Assembly (NCBI GenBank): GCA_964617375.1
Contig: CAZTXQ010000011.1
Location: 1-64,000, forward strand
Length of the DNA: 64,000 bases
Direction: 5' to 3'
From: Firm-13 sp964617375
Lineage (GTDB): Bacteria; Bacillota; Clostridia; Saccharofermentanales; Saccharofermentanaceae
Numbering within the stretch: position 1 is the first letter of the stretch; each line of letters begins with the position of its first letter. Shown in pieces: positions 8,826 through 16,896 of the stretch. Under the pieces are notes generated by a model. It did no database searches. It saw only the letters and a list, made by a program, of their open reading frames with translations, and was not told where the DNA came from. The translations under genes were made by a program, and so were the position numbers.

Positions 8826-8839
8826 AGAACGAATGTTTG
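8826..8839 (+). promoter_or_regulatory. LexA (SOS) box overlapping the ruvCAB transcription start
   Basis: AGAACGAATGTTTG fits the Gram-positive LexA consensus CGAACRNRYGTTYG at 13 of 14 positions; only the outermost C is replaced. It lies immediately downstream of the -10, where bound LexA would block initiation. RuvCAB in the SOS regulon is known in several bacteria, so the placement is sensible. Confidence 0.75.
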
Positions 8840-8867
8840 ACCTTGTGTCGGACAGCAAGGAATCTTC

Positions 8868-9443
8868 ATGATTATTATCGGTATCGACCCCGGATATGCC
8901 ATTACCGGATACGGCGTGATTGAGCATGTGTCCAATCGCTTTCGAATGCTGGATTACGGAGTCGTTTCCACCAAGGCGGGAACGCCGTTTGAGCTCCGGC
9001 TTCTGACCATATATCAGGAGCTTGAATCCTTGATCACCCGATATCAGCCGGATGTTATGGCGGTCGAGGAACTCTTTTTCTCGAAAAATACAACGACGGC
9101 GATCGGTACGGCTCAGGCCAGAGGCGTAATTATTCTTACCGGAGCGAAGGCCGGAATACCGGTTTACGAGTATACGCCGATGCAGGTGAAGCTGGCGGTA
9201 ACCGGTTACGGGCGGGCAGACAAGAATCAGGTTCTGCAGATGATCCGAATTCTTCTTCATATGGATAATCAGACGAAGATCATCGACGACGCATCGGATG
9301 CTTTGGCGATCGCGATCTGTCAGGCGCATACCGGAGTGATTAACAGCAACAAGGCAGTCGGCGGATACCAGTTTGGTTCCAGCGGGAAGCCGGATTTTTT
9401 CACGGCGGATAAAAAGAAAACGAAGGAAACCGGGGAGATATAA
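8868..9443 (+). CDS. ruvC: Holliday junction endonuclease RuvC
   Basis: A 191-residue endonuclease that cuts Holliday junctions in the RuvABC resolvasome. It opens with IIIGIDPGYAITGYG, containing the first catalytic Asp. The second acidic site is VEELFF (about 65-70), and the last acidic pair is in DDASDALAIA (about 143-152). The first 165 residues match the family; the last 25 are a Lys/Gly-rich extension. AAGGAA lies 8 bases before the ATG. ruvA follows after 3 bases. Transcription is from a LexA-box promoter. Confidence 0.95.
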   Translation: MIIIGIDPGYAITGYGVIEHVSNRFRMLDYGVVSTKAGTPFELRLLTIYQELESLITRYQPDVMAVEELFFSKNTTTAIGTAQARGVIILTGAKAGIPVYEYTPMQVKLAVTGYGRADKNQVLQMIRILLHMDNQTKIIDDASDALAIAICQAHTGVINSNKAVGGYQFGSSGKPDFFTADKKKTKETGEI

Positions 9444-9446
9444 AGT

Positions 9447-10058
9447 ATGTACGCTTATGTGAAGGGGACACTGGTTCAGAAAAAGGAAGAATTTGTCGTG
9501 GTCGAGACCGGCGGTATCGGTTACAGGGTTTTCTGCATCCCTCCGATGCAGGACAGAATCGGCAAGATCGGTGACATCGTATGTGTCTACACGTATTTAT
9601 ATGTAAGGGAAGATACGTTTGCGCTCTATGGATTCCCTTCGCAGGAAGAACATGATATGTTTGTGATGCTGCTGCAGGTATCGGGCATAGGTCCTAAGGT
9701 GGCGCTGGCCATCGCGGCGCAGGTTCAGCCGAGTCAGTTTGCTCTGGCGGTAATTACCGGCGACGTGAAGCGTCTTACGCAGGTTAAGGGTGTCGGCAAG
9801 AAGGGCGCCGAGAGACTGATTCTCGAGCTAAAGGACAAGCTTAAGGGCTTTGCTTTTGAAGGCGCAGGCGGTTCCGGCGGACTGGATGCGGCGGATGCGG
9901 ACCTGTCCTCGGACTCGGTTCTGATGCAGGAGGCGATGAGCGCCATGGTTGTTCTCGGATATTCGGCGCAGGAAGCCAGACAGGCTGTCAGCGCCTCTTA
10001 TAAGGAAGGCATGCAGGTCGAAGAATTGATCCGGCTTTCATTGCGGGCTCTGGTATAA
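9447..10058 (+). CDS. ruvA: Holliday junction DNA helicase subunit RuvA
   Basis: A 203-residue protein that binds four-way junctions as a tetramer and loads the RuvB motor. The OB-fold N-terminal domain (about 1-63) starts MYAYVKGTL. Two helix-hairpin-helix motifs follow (LLQVSGIGPKVAL and LTQVKGVGKKGAERLI). A Gly/Ala/Ser-rich linker (about 138-152) leads to the C-terminal RuvB-contact domain. Length is typical. It is the middle gene of ruvCAB, 3 bases after ruvC and 9 before ruvB. Confidence 0.95.
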   Translation: MYAYVKGTLVQKKEEFVVVETGGIGYRVFCIPPMQDRIGKIGDIVCVYTYLYVREDTFALYGFPSQEEHDMFVMLLQVSGIGPKVALAIAAQVQPSQFALAVITGDVKRLTQVKGVGKKGAERLILELKDKLKGFAFEGAGGSGGLDAADADLSSDSVLMQEAMSAMVVLGYSAQEARQAVSASYKEGMQVEELIRLSLRALV

Positions 10059-10067
10059 GGAGATTGT

Positions 10068-11195
10068 ATGGATTTTAATGACTTGGGTGAAGAAGACCGG
10101 ATCATCGGCCGCGAAAGACTGACGGAAGACCGCGACGAGAAGGGCCTTCGGCCTCTTAAGTGGGCGGACTATTCCGGTCAGACAAAGGCGAAGGAGAATC
10201 TGAAGATCTTTATCGAGGCCGCGTCCGTAAGAGGCGAGGCGCTTGATCATGTTCTTCTCTACGGACCGCCCGGCTTAGGGAAGACGACGCTGGCCGGTAT
10301 TATTGCCGCGGAAATGGGCGTCAACCTTCGCATTACCACGGGACCCGCCATCGAGAAGCCGGGAGAGCTCGCCGCGATTCTCACGAATCTGAATGAACGC
10401 GATGTTCTATTCATCGACGAAATACACCGCCTGAACCGGAGTGTCGAAGAGATTCTGTACCCGGCAATGGAGGATTACTGTCTGGATATCATGATCGGAA
10501 AAGGCCCGTCCGCAAGGTCGATCCGGCTGGATCTCCCGAAGTTCACACTGATTGGCGCGACGACCCGGGCAGGTCTCCTTTCGGCTCCGCTTCGTGACCG
10601 CTTCGGAATGATCAACCGCCTTGAGCTTTATAATACGGAAGACTTGATGGAGATCTTAAGACGCGACGCCGGAATTCTGAATATCGGAATCGACGAAGCG
10701 GGCTTAAAGACGATCGCCGCCCGTTCGCGCGGAACCCCGCGTATTGCGATCCGGCTTCTCAAAAGAATGCGGGACTTTGCACAGGTTAAGGGCGAAGGCG
10801 TCATCGACGCAGATCTTGCCGATTTCGGCTTGAATGCATTGGAAATAGACGACAGGGGACTGGATTCCACCGATCGCAGAATCCTTACGAATATGGTCGA
10901 GATGTTCTGCGGAGGACCAGTCGGTCTCGAGACACTGGCTGCGTGTACCGGAGAGGACCCGGTTACAATCGAGGATGTTTACGAGCCATTTCTGATGCAG
11001 ATCGGATATGTCGCCAAAACACCGCGCGGGCGTGTGCTGACCCGCCTCGGCTGGCAGCATCTGGGGCTTAGTTGTCCGGATGATTATGAGAAGAAGGTGC
11101 GCGGTCTGGGAAGCGCCATAACCGGAGAATCCGCATCGGGATTGCCCGTACAAATGGAGATCGGCTGCGATCTGACGGAGAATAGTAACGAATAG
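10068..11195 (+). CDS. ruvB: Holliday junction branch-migration ATPase RuvB
   Basis: A 375-residue AAA+ motor that drives branch migration with RuvA. Walker A is YGPPGLGKTTLA, Walker B is VLFIDEIHRL, and sensor 1 is TLIGATTRAGLL. The arginine-finger region PLRDRFG and a C-terminal winged helix (GGPVGLETLA to TPRGRVLT) are present. About 40 extra residues at the C-terminus exceed the usual length near 335. AAGGAG lies upstream of the ATG. It is the last gene of ruvCAB; queH follows within about 15 bases and may be co-transcribed. Confidence 0.95.
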   Translation: MDFNDLGEEDRIIGRERLTEDRDEKGLRPLKWADYSGQTKAKENLKIFIEAASVRGEALDHVLLYGPPGLGKTTLAGIIAAEMGVNLRITTGPAIEKPGELAAILTNLNERDVLFIDEIHRLNRSVEEILYPAMEDYCLDIMIGKGPSARSIRLDLPKFTLIGATTRAGLLSAPLRDRFGMINRLELYNTEDLMEILRRDAGILNIGIDEAGLKTIAARSRGTPRIAIRLLKRMRDFAQVKGEGVIDADLADFGLNALEIDDRGLDSTDRRILTNMVEMFCGGPVGLETLAACTGEDPVTIEDVYEPFLMQIGYVAKTPRGRVLTRLGWQHLGLSCPDDYEKKVRGLGSAITGESASGLPVQMEIGCDLTENSNE

Positions 11196-11210
11196 GTGAA
11201 GGTGGCTTCT

Positions 11211-11825
11211 ATGACGGTTAACGCCGAAAACCAAGACCCCAAATCGATCCTGCTTCATGTATGCTGCGGCCCCTGTGCAGAGTGGCCGGTTCGCGTGCTG
11301 CAGGAGGAAGGCTATAACCTCACTGCGTTCTTTTATAATCCGAATATACATCCGCTCTTTGAACACGACCGCCGCAGGGACAATGCGCGATTACTGATGG
11401 AGCTGCGAAACGTAACTTTTCTAGAGGATGACACATACATGGAAGATCAATGGCGCGTCGAGGCGTGGACGGAGAAGTATCCGTCGCGCTGTGCGATGTG
11501 TTACGACATCCGTATGAGGAAGACAGCTGAAGAAGCCGCGCGTCTTGGAATGCACGCATTCTCGACGACGCTTCTCGTAAGCCCGTATCAAGATCATGAA
11601 GCCATACTTACAGCAGCGAAAAAAGCCGCCGCGGAGTATGGCGTTGACTTTTTCTACAGGGATTTTCGCCCCGGTTACAGGGAAGGGCAGAACATGGCCA
11701 GAGAAGACGGACTATACCGCCAGAAGTACTGCGGATGTATCCTGTCACTCGACGAATCAAAGTTCCGGGATAAGATTTATAAAGATTTCGAAGGATCCCT
11801 TGGAGAGACAAGAAGCGTGTTGTAG
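11211..11825 (+). CDS. queH: Epoxyqueuosine reductase QueH
   Basis: A 204-residue enzyme for the last step of queuosine synthesis in tRNA, reducing epoxyqueuosine; it is the non-cobalamin alternative to QueG. Metal-binding Cys motifs are visible: HVCCGPC near the N-terminus, PSRCAMCYDIRM in the middle and KYCGC near the C-terminus. The family-typical FFYNPNIHP is also present. ATG 11211 is chosen because AAGGTGG lies 5 bases upstream; a GTG at 11196 would add five residues. Its last 49 bases overlap the convergent rqcH gene, with no terminator between them. It probably rides on the ruvCAB transcript. Confidence 0.9.
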   Translation: MTVNAENQDPKSILLHVCCGPCAEWPVRVLQEEGYNLTAFFYNPNIHPLFEHDRRRDNARLLMELRNVTFLEDDTYMEDQWRVEAWTEKYPSRCAMCYDIRMRKTAEEAARLGMHAFSTTLLVSPYQDHEAILTAAKKAAAEYGVDFFYRDFRPGYREGQNMAREDGLYRQKYCGCILSLDESKFRDKIYKDFEGSLGETRSVL

Positions 11826-13741
11826 TGGTCGTAGATGACCATTCCGGGCTTGGCTTTCGCAGGCTTCCGGACATTTTTTACGGGACAGTAATCGACAGCG
11901 ATTTTGAGTTCGCTCAAGTCTGTTCCGCGGCTCGACGCCTGGCGCGGGTCTGAAGCGCGGTTTTTTTCATTTCGGACTCCCGTACGCGAATAGAATGCGG
12001 CCGTCGCCGCGGCTTCGAGTATCGCTTCTTCGGACGGAGTTGTTTTACCTGAACGCAGTACGACATGTGTCCCCGGCATCTTTTGTACATGAAACCATAA
12101 GTCGTCAGGGGAAGCCGTCTTCATCGTCAGCATATCGTTCTGGATATTGTTGCGGCCGCACAGGATGACGGAGCCATCCGAAGACGTAAATCTACGGAAA
12201 TTGGTTTCGGAGGAAACAATTTCCGCATCTTTTTTAGCCTTGGCCGCGCCTTTTCCGGAGCGCATCGCGGCGGCTTTTCCCGCGGCGCGAAGTGCGCGGC
12301 TGCCCGAATTTCCGCTCTTGGATTTGCCGGGGTTTATTAAGGTCCCGTTCTCATAGGCTTTCCGGTCCATATCTTTTCGCCGGGAATCACGGTCAACAAG
12401 TCCGCTTATCTGCATTTCTTCCCGGAGTGCGGCGATGTCGTCGTTCTCGGAAGCGCTTTCAATCGCCTGAACAAGCGATGAGAGGTAGTCTACGGCACGG
12501 TTATCTTCTTCGAGAAAGGCCGAGGCCGATTCGAGCTTGCTCTTGCATTTCGAATAGCGCTTAAAGTACGCTTGGGCATTCTGTGAAACGGTTCTGGTGG
12601 TATCCATCGGAATCTCGATACTTGCTCCGTCTTCGCTCTCATAATCAATTGCCGAAAAGGAGGCGGATCCGGCCGGTATACGGTACGAATTCGCCAGCAG
12701 GAGCTGACCGTATTTCTGGTAAAGCCCCATATCGCGGCAATCCCGGATGTCACTTTGATGAATGGCCTGCTTATGAACGGCGTGCTGCAGAGAGGTCTGA
12801 CAGTAGGAGAGAAGGCTTCGCTTTTTCTGCTCGAAATCGACGGAGAGATCCTTTTGGCAGAACACGGCGTCCATCGCTTCGGAGATCGAGTCATAGTGCC
12901 TGGCATATCCCGCATCCTTAAGGAGAAGTGCGTGAAATTCTTTCGGAGGCGCGTCTTTTTCGATCGAATAGGAGGCAGGGCGGGTCTCGCCCGCTGCTAT
13001 ACGCTCGAGGAGGGAAGCAGCAGCGGAGACAACGTGCTCTTTCTCGTCCGGAAGCAGCTGGCGTATTCCTTTTCGCGCATCAACGCCCGAAAGGTAGCAT
13101 ATTTCTCTGGAGAGAAGCGGTGAGAACCCGAGGAGAGATTCCTGAAGGGCCTTCTCCAAAGGACGGTTCGAAGCTTCGGGCAGAACGGGGAGTTCTCCTT
13201 TGGAAAGCATCGCGAGCGCATCGGAAGGATCTATTTTCCCCTGAAGCGGCGGGTATTCATATGGACGGGCAGGCATGACTTCACGGACGCGGCTCATCTG
13301 GGAATCCACGTGCAAGAGACTATCGAAGATCCGGTTCTCCGAATTCACGAGTATTATGTTGCTATAGCGCCCCATCATCTCGATGATGAGCTTCTTGTCC
13401 TTGCGGTCGCCCAACTCGTCGACTGTCTGAATCGAGATCTCGATGATTCGTTCATAGGACGGAGAGGATATATCCGATATCCGGGAACCCGCCAGATGCT
13501 TGCGCAGAAGCATGCAAAAAGACGGCGGCAGCGCCGGATTTTCGCGTGAAGATTCCGTAAGGTGGATGCGCGGCCCGGACGGGTTTGCCGTGAGAAGAAG
13601 CTTCAGATTCCGGGAGTCCTGCCGGACGTGAAGAAAAATGTCATAGCGGTCCGGCTGATAGATTTTGTCGATGCGTGCTCCGACAAGCCGCTCTTTTAGT
13701 TCGCGGGCCAGAAAATAGGTGGTTATTCCGTCAAGTGGCAT
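11777..13741 (-). CDS. rqcH: NFACT-family ribosome quality-control protein RqcH
   Basis: A 654-residue cytoplasmic protein, formerly called fibronectin-binding protein FbpA. It binds stalled 50S-peptidyl-tRNA complexes and recruits Ala-tRNA to add alanine tails. The NFACT-N domain opens with DGITTYFLARELKERL and contains RIDKIYQPDRYDI. A central coiled-coil region follows (about 300-470). The NFACT-R (DUF814) domain has DDLWFHVQKMPGTHVVL near residue 560. A Lys/Arg/Ala-rich insert (about 470-520) precedes NFACT-R. Length is somewhat above the usual 570. GAGGTAGGAC lies upstream of the start, 8 bases after the small membrane protein gene. Its 3' end overlaps queH by 49 bases on the other strand. 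Confidence 0.9.
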   Translation of the reverse strand: MPLDGITTYFLARELKERLVGARIDKIYQPDRYDIFLHVRQDSRNLKLLLTANPSGPRIHLTESSRENPALPPSFCMLLRKHLAGSRISDISSPSYERIIEISIQTVDELGDRKDKKLIIEMMGRYSNIILVNSENRIFDSLLHVDSQMSRVREVMPARPYEYPPLQGKIDPSDALAMLSKGELPVLPEASNRPLEKALQESLLGFSPLLSREICYLSGVDARKGIRQLLPDEKEHVVSAAASLLERIAAGETRPASYSIEKDAPPKEFHALLLKDAGYARHYDSISEAMDAVFCQKDLSVDFEQKKRSLLSYCQTSLQHAVHKQAIHQSDIRDCRDMGLYQKYGQLLLANSYRIPAGSASFSAIDYESEDGASIEIPMDTTRTVSQNAQAYFKRYSKCKSKLESASAFLEEDNRAVDYLSSLVQAIESASENDDIAALREEMQISGLVDRDSRRKDMDRKAYENGTLINPGKSKSGNSGSRALRAAGKAAAMRSGKGAAKAKKDAEIVSSETNFRRFTSSDGSVILCGRNNIQNDMLTMKTASPDDLWFHVQKMPGTHVVLRSGKTTPSEEAILEAAATAAFYSRTGVRNEKNRASDPRQASSRGTDLSELKIAVDYCPVKNVRKPAKAKPGMVIYDHYNTLLVSPRDPSKSL

Positions 13742-13749
13742 GTCCTACC

Positions 13750-14076
13750 TCAAATTTCATCGTCGGTGCGGCGGATGACAAAACGGATCCAGCCGATTAG
13801 AACGACGAGAATCAGCTCAATTCCTAAAATGAGAAAGAAACGGTCCATCAGATTAAAAGAAATAAGAAAATCAATACCGAGAACAAGTGCAGTGGCAAGA
13901 AGGATCAGAACGAATTTTCCGATTGCGTTTCCACGAAGCATCTGAATGATAGATGACTTCTTAGCGGCCGGCTTCGTACGGGTCCTTTTGACGGTGCTAC
14001 CGCTTCCGGTTCGCGCCGGGGAGGATGTACCGCTCTTTCTTGTCGTAGTTCCGGTTCCTTTTGATGCTGCTGCCAT
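13750..14076 (-). CDS. Small membrane protein with Ser/Thr/Lys-rich N-terminus
   Basis: A 108-residue protein with no recognised family. The first 45 residues are rich in Ser, Thr, Gly, Lys and Arg and probably cytoplasmic and disordered. Two TM helices follow (about 53-72 and 77-98), and the protein ends in basic and acidic residues. It lies 8 bases upstream of rqcH, so it is probably the first gene of that transcript. A strong terminator separates it from the oadG-like gene behind it. Confidence 0.65.
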   Translation of the reverse strand: MAAASKGTGTTTRKSGTSSPARTGSGSTVKRTRTKPAAKKSSIIQMLRGNAIGKFVLILLATALVLGIDFLISFNLMDRFFLILGIELILVVLIGWIRFVIRRTDDEI

Positions 14077-14118
14077 GATTTTCCTACTTCCTTACGATGA
14101 GACTCCATACAGTATACC

Positions 14119-14154
14119 AAAAAAAAAGACGGGGAGAAAATACTGCCCCGTCTT
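14119..14154 (-). terminator. Intrinsic terminator after the oadG-like gene
   Basis: On the minus strand AAGACGGGG (from 14154-14146) pairs with CCCCGTCTT (from 14134-14126), and the stem runs into nine T residues. On the plus strand a weaker TCTTCTTTT tail follows, so it may work in both directions. Confidence 0.88.
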
Positions 14155-14192
14155 CTTTTGGTTTTATGTTTCCGTCTGAGAGAGAAGGAACC

Positions 14193-14405
14193 TTACGCTT
14201 CTTCGTTCTCTTCCTGCTTCTTGCCGCGCTTTGCAGCTTCCGCGATCTTCTGCATGATAACGATCGTTACAAAAAAGAGCGTGAGTACCAAAAAGACTCC
14301 GATAAGACCGACAATGACAACAAACAGTCCCTGTCCCCAAAGGGGCATCGACTTTATGCCTTCTACGGAGAACCCTCCGGATAACAATGCAATTGTTCTA
14401 AACAT
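14193..14405 (-). CDS. OadG-like gamma subunit of a sodium-pump decarboxylase
   Basis: A 70-residue single-TM protein. The TM helix (about 25-50, GLFVVIVGLIGVFLVLTLFF) is followed by a charged cytoplasmic tail of about 20 residues ending in Lys/Glu. Size and topology fit the gamma subunit of Na+-translocating oxaloacetate or glutaconyl-CoA type decarboxylases. That subunit assembles the complex and bridges the carboxyltransferase to the beta subunit. It lies 12 bases after the beta-subunit gene, which is the main support for the call. A terminator follows. Confidence 0.7.
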   Translation of the reverse strand: MFRTIALLSGGFSVEGIKSMPLWGQGLFVVIVGLIGVFLVLTLFFVTIVIMQKIAEAAKRGKKQEENEEA

Positions 14406-14417
14406 TCTGATACCTCC

Positions 14418-15623
14418 TTATCGGACAAGCATGTCGATCAGAGCGATGACGAGACCGCCGGCCACAATGGATCCGAGCTGACCCGCAACGTTCGCGCTGA
14501 TTGCCTGCATGAGTATGAAATTGGTGGGATCTTCTTTCTTGGCCATCTTCTGAATGACACGTGCGGACATCGGGAATGCCGAAATACCCGCGGCACCAAT
14601 CATCGGATTGATCTTTTTCTTCAGGAAGATGTTGAGGAACTTCGCGAAAAGAACTCCGCCGGCCGTATCGAAAACGAATGCGAAGAGGCCGAGCAGAAGG
14701 ATCAGGCCGGTAACGGGATTGATGAACTTGTCAGCAACCATCGTAGCGCCGATCGTGATACCGAGGAGAAGCGTGATGAGATTGGCCAGCTCATGCTGTG
14801 CCGTCTGGGAAAGACTCTCGAGAACGCCGGACTCGCGGATCAGGTTGCCGAACATCAGAGATCCGACAAGCGGTACGCTCATCGGGACGATAATACCGGC
14901 AATAATCGTAACGAGTATCGGGAAGAGGATCTTAATGGATTTCGAAACAGGCTCTTCGTGATAATCCATCCGTATCATACGCTCTTTTTTGCTTGTGAGG
15001 AGCTTGATAACCGGGGGCTGGATAATCGGAACGAGCGACATGTACGAATAAGCCGCGACCGAGATCGGCCCGAGATATTCCGTGAGGCTGAAATGGTTTG
15101 CTACAAACAGCGTGGTCGGTCCGTCGGCCGCACCGATAATACCGATTGCGGAAGCGAGCTTCAGCGCATAGGAATTGTCCATGCTGGGAACGACAAGCGG
15201 GAGCAGCATCAGTGTCGCAAAGAATGTGACGAAGATACCGAACTGCGCGGCCGCGCCGAAGAAGATCATGTAGGGATTCTTAAAGAGGGGAGTAAAGTCA
15301 ATCATGGCTCCGATCGCGACAAAGATCAGTATCGGGAAAAGTTCCGTAGCGATACCCGCGTCGAACAGAACTTTCAGGAAACCGGGCGCCGCGTCAGAAT
15401 CCAGTAAACCCGCAACTGTCGTCGGCTCGCCGGCGATACTTAAAGGAAGGTTTACCAGAATAGCACCGAAACCGATCGGGAGAAGAAGAGCAGGTTCATA
15501 CTCTTTTTTGATGGCGAGATAAATAAGAACACCGCCGATTACATACATGACCAGCGCTTTCCAGTTATCTCCCTGACCGAAGTAGACAAAACCGTTGAAA
15601 ATTTCTTGTAGGACTTCACTCAT
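14418..15623 (-). CDS. Sodium-ion-translocating decarboxylase beta subunit
   Basis: A 401-residue polytopic membrane protein that couples decarboxylation of a carboxybiotin carrier to Na+ export (OadB/GcdB/MmdB family). Many TM helices are visible. The family-conserved GAADGPTTLFVANHF and ISAFPMSARVIQ segments are present. ATG 15623 is chosen because GGGAGGT lies 7 bases upstream; an in-frame ATG at 15653 has none. The alpha carboxyltransferase and biotin carrier genes are not in the window, so the substrate acid is unknown. It lies 37 bases downstream of the PRPP synthetase gene on the same strand. Confidence 0.88.
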   Translation of the reverse strand: MSEVLQEIFNGFVYFGQGDNWKALVMYVIGGVLIYLAIKKEYEPALLLPIGFGAILVNLPLSIAGEPTTVAGLLDSDAAPGFLKVLFDAGIATELFPILIFVAIGAMIDFTPLFKNPYMIFFGAAAQFGIFVTFFATLMLLPLVVPSMDNSYALKLASAIGIIGAADGPTTLFVANHFSLTEYLGPISVAAYSYMSLVPIIQPPVIKLLTSKKERMIRMDYHEEPVSKSIKILFPILVTIIAGIIVPMSVPLVGSLMFGNLIRESGVLESLSQTAQHELANLITLLLGITIGATMVADKFINPVTGLILLLGLFAFVFDTAGGVLFAKFLNIFLKKKINPMIGAAGISAFPMSARVIQKMAKKEDPTNFILMQAISANVAGQLGSIVAGGLVIALIDMLVR

Positions 15624-15660
15624 CGCACGTACCTCCCTGTGCCGTGCGCCCATGCATGAC

Positions 15661-16866
15661 TTATTCCATCGTGGCCAGAAGACTCTTTATCTTTTCCGTC
15701 GGGTTAATCAGGTTCGATAAAGAGGAGTCGTGGTTGATGGCGTCAATCAGAAGCGCAACGAATTTGGCCATATTTACATCACAGAACCATGGGGCTGCTA
15801 AGAGCTCCGGTCTTCTGTAAATCAGGTTGGTGGCAAACACCTTGGTGATGATGCCGTCCTCATACGCCTTGTTGAAATGATCCACGCCTTCCGTGAAAAG
15901 CCCGAAGGTGACGGCGCAGTAGATGTTTCTGGCACCGCGCGCCTTCATTTCGCGCCCGATGTCAAGCATCGAATCGCCGGAAGAGATCATGTCATCGACT
16001 ATGAGAATATCCATTCCTTCGACGGAATCGCCGAGGAATTCATGCGCGACTATCGGGTTACGGCCGTTGACGACCTGAGTGTAGTCTCTTCTCTTATAGA
16101 AAGTTCCGAGAGGAACTCCCAGGATGGATGCGAAGTACATGGCACGGGTGATGCCGCCTTCGTCGGGGCTGACGATCATGAATTTTCCGTTCGAAAAATT
16201 CAGGTCCGGTATGGTGCGGAACATAGCCTTGATAATCTGATAGTTGGCCGACAGACTCTCAAAGCCCGAGGTCGGAATTGCGTTTGCGACTCTTTCGTCA
16301 TGTGCGTCGAAGGTGATGATGTTCTCGACGCCGAGGCCGTATAATTCTTCAAGTGCGAAAGCACAGTCAAGTGATTCGCGGGCGTTTCTCTTGTGCTGGC
16401 GGCTCTCATACAGGAACGGCATAATGACGTTCACGCGGCGCGCCTTGCCGGAACATGCCAGAATCACACGCTTCAGATCCTGATAATGATCGTCGGGACT
16501 CATGTGATTTTCGCGGCCGAACATCTTATATGTACAGGAAAAGTTCATAACATCGCTCAGGATAAAGAGATCATGACCGCGGACGGAATGGGAGATTACG
16601 GCTTTGCCTTCTCCGGAAGAGAAGCGGGCGTTGTTGACCGCGATCCGGTAATCGCTTCGGAAGAAGCCCGGATACCGGCTTACCAGAAGCTGTTCCTGGT
16701 ATTCCGATCTTCTTTTGTTCAGGTAGAAATTGACTCTTTCGGAAAAGTCCATGCTTCCCTTAAGCGGGATGATGCCGATCGGACCGACCGGAGCCATAGG
16801 ATTGTCTCCGTACTGGTTGTATCGGGAATAGGCTTTCTCGTCAGCGGCAGATGGAATGGATGTCAT
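15661..16866 (-). CDS. prs: Ribose-phosphate pyrophosphokinase (long form, paralogue 1)
   Basis: A 401-residue PRPP synthetase: ribose-5-phosphate + ATP to PRPP + AMP, feeding purine, pyrimidine, His, Trp and NAD synthesis. The middle contains YESRQHKRNARES and TFDAHDERV, matching the ATP-binding RQDRK and DLH regions of class I enzymes. The flexible-loop KRR is kept in TFYKRRDYT. The PRPP loop is VDDMISSGDS, closer to general phosphoribosyltransferases than to the usual DDMIDTAGT. It is about 85 residues longer than a standard Prs, mainly at the N-terminus. AGGGGGA precedes the start. The second paralogue lies 30 bases upstream in the same operon. Confidence 0.88.
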   Translation of the reverse strand: MTSIPSAADEKAYSRYNQYGDNPMAPVGPIGIIPLKGSMDFSERVNFYLNKRRSEYQEQLLVSRYPGFFRSDYRIAVNNARFSSGEGKAVISHSVRGHDLFILSDVMNFSCTYKMFGRENHMSPDDHYQDLKRVILACSGKARRVNVIMPFLYESRQHKRNARESLDCAFALEELYGLGVENIITFDAHDERVANAIPTSGFESLSANYQIIKAMFRTIPDLNFSNGKFMIVSPDEGGITRAMYFASILGVPLGTFYKRRDYTQVVNGRNPIVAHEFLGDSVEGMDILIVDDMISSGDSMLDIGREMKARGARNIYCAVTFGLFTEGVDHFNKAYEDGIITKVFATNLIYRRPELLAAPWFCDVNMAKFVALLIDAINHDSSLSNLINPTEKIKSLLATME

Positions 16867-16896
16867 TCTTTAGTCCCCCTTAATCGGATAAAACAC

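Noticed and set aside
8226..9329. Minus-strand open frame of 367 codons spanning the pdp-ruvC intergenic region
   Set aside because: It overlaps two strong genes, a terminator, a consensus promoter and a LexA box, all on the plus strand.
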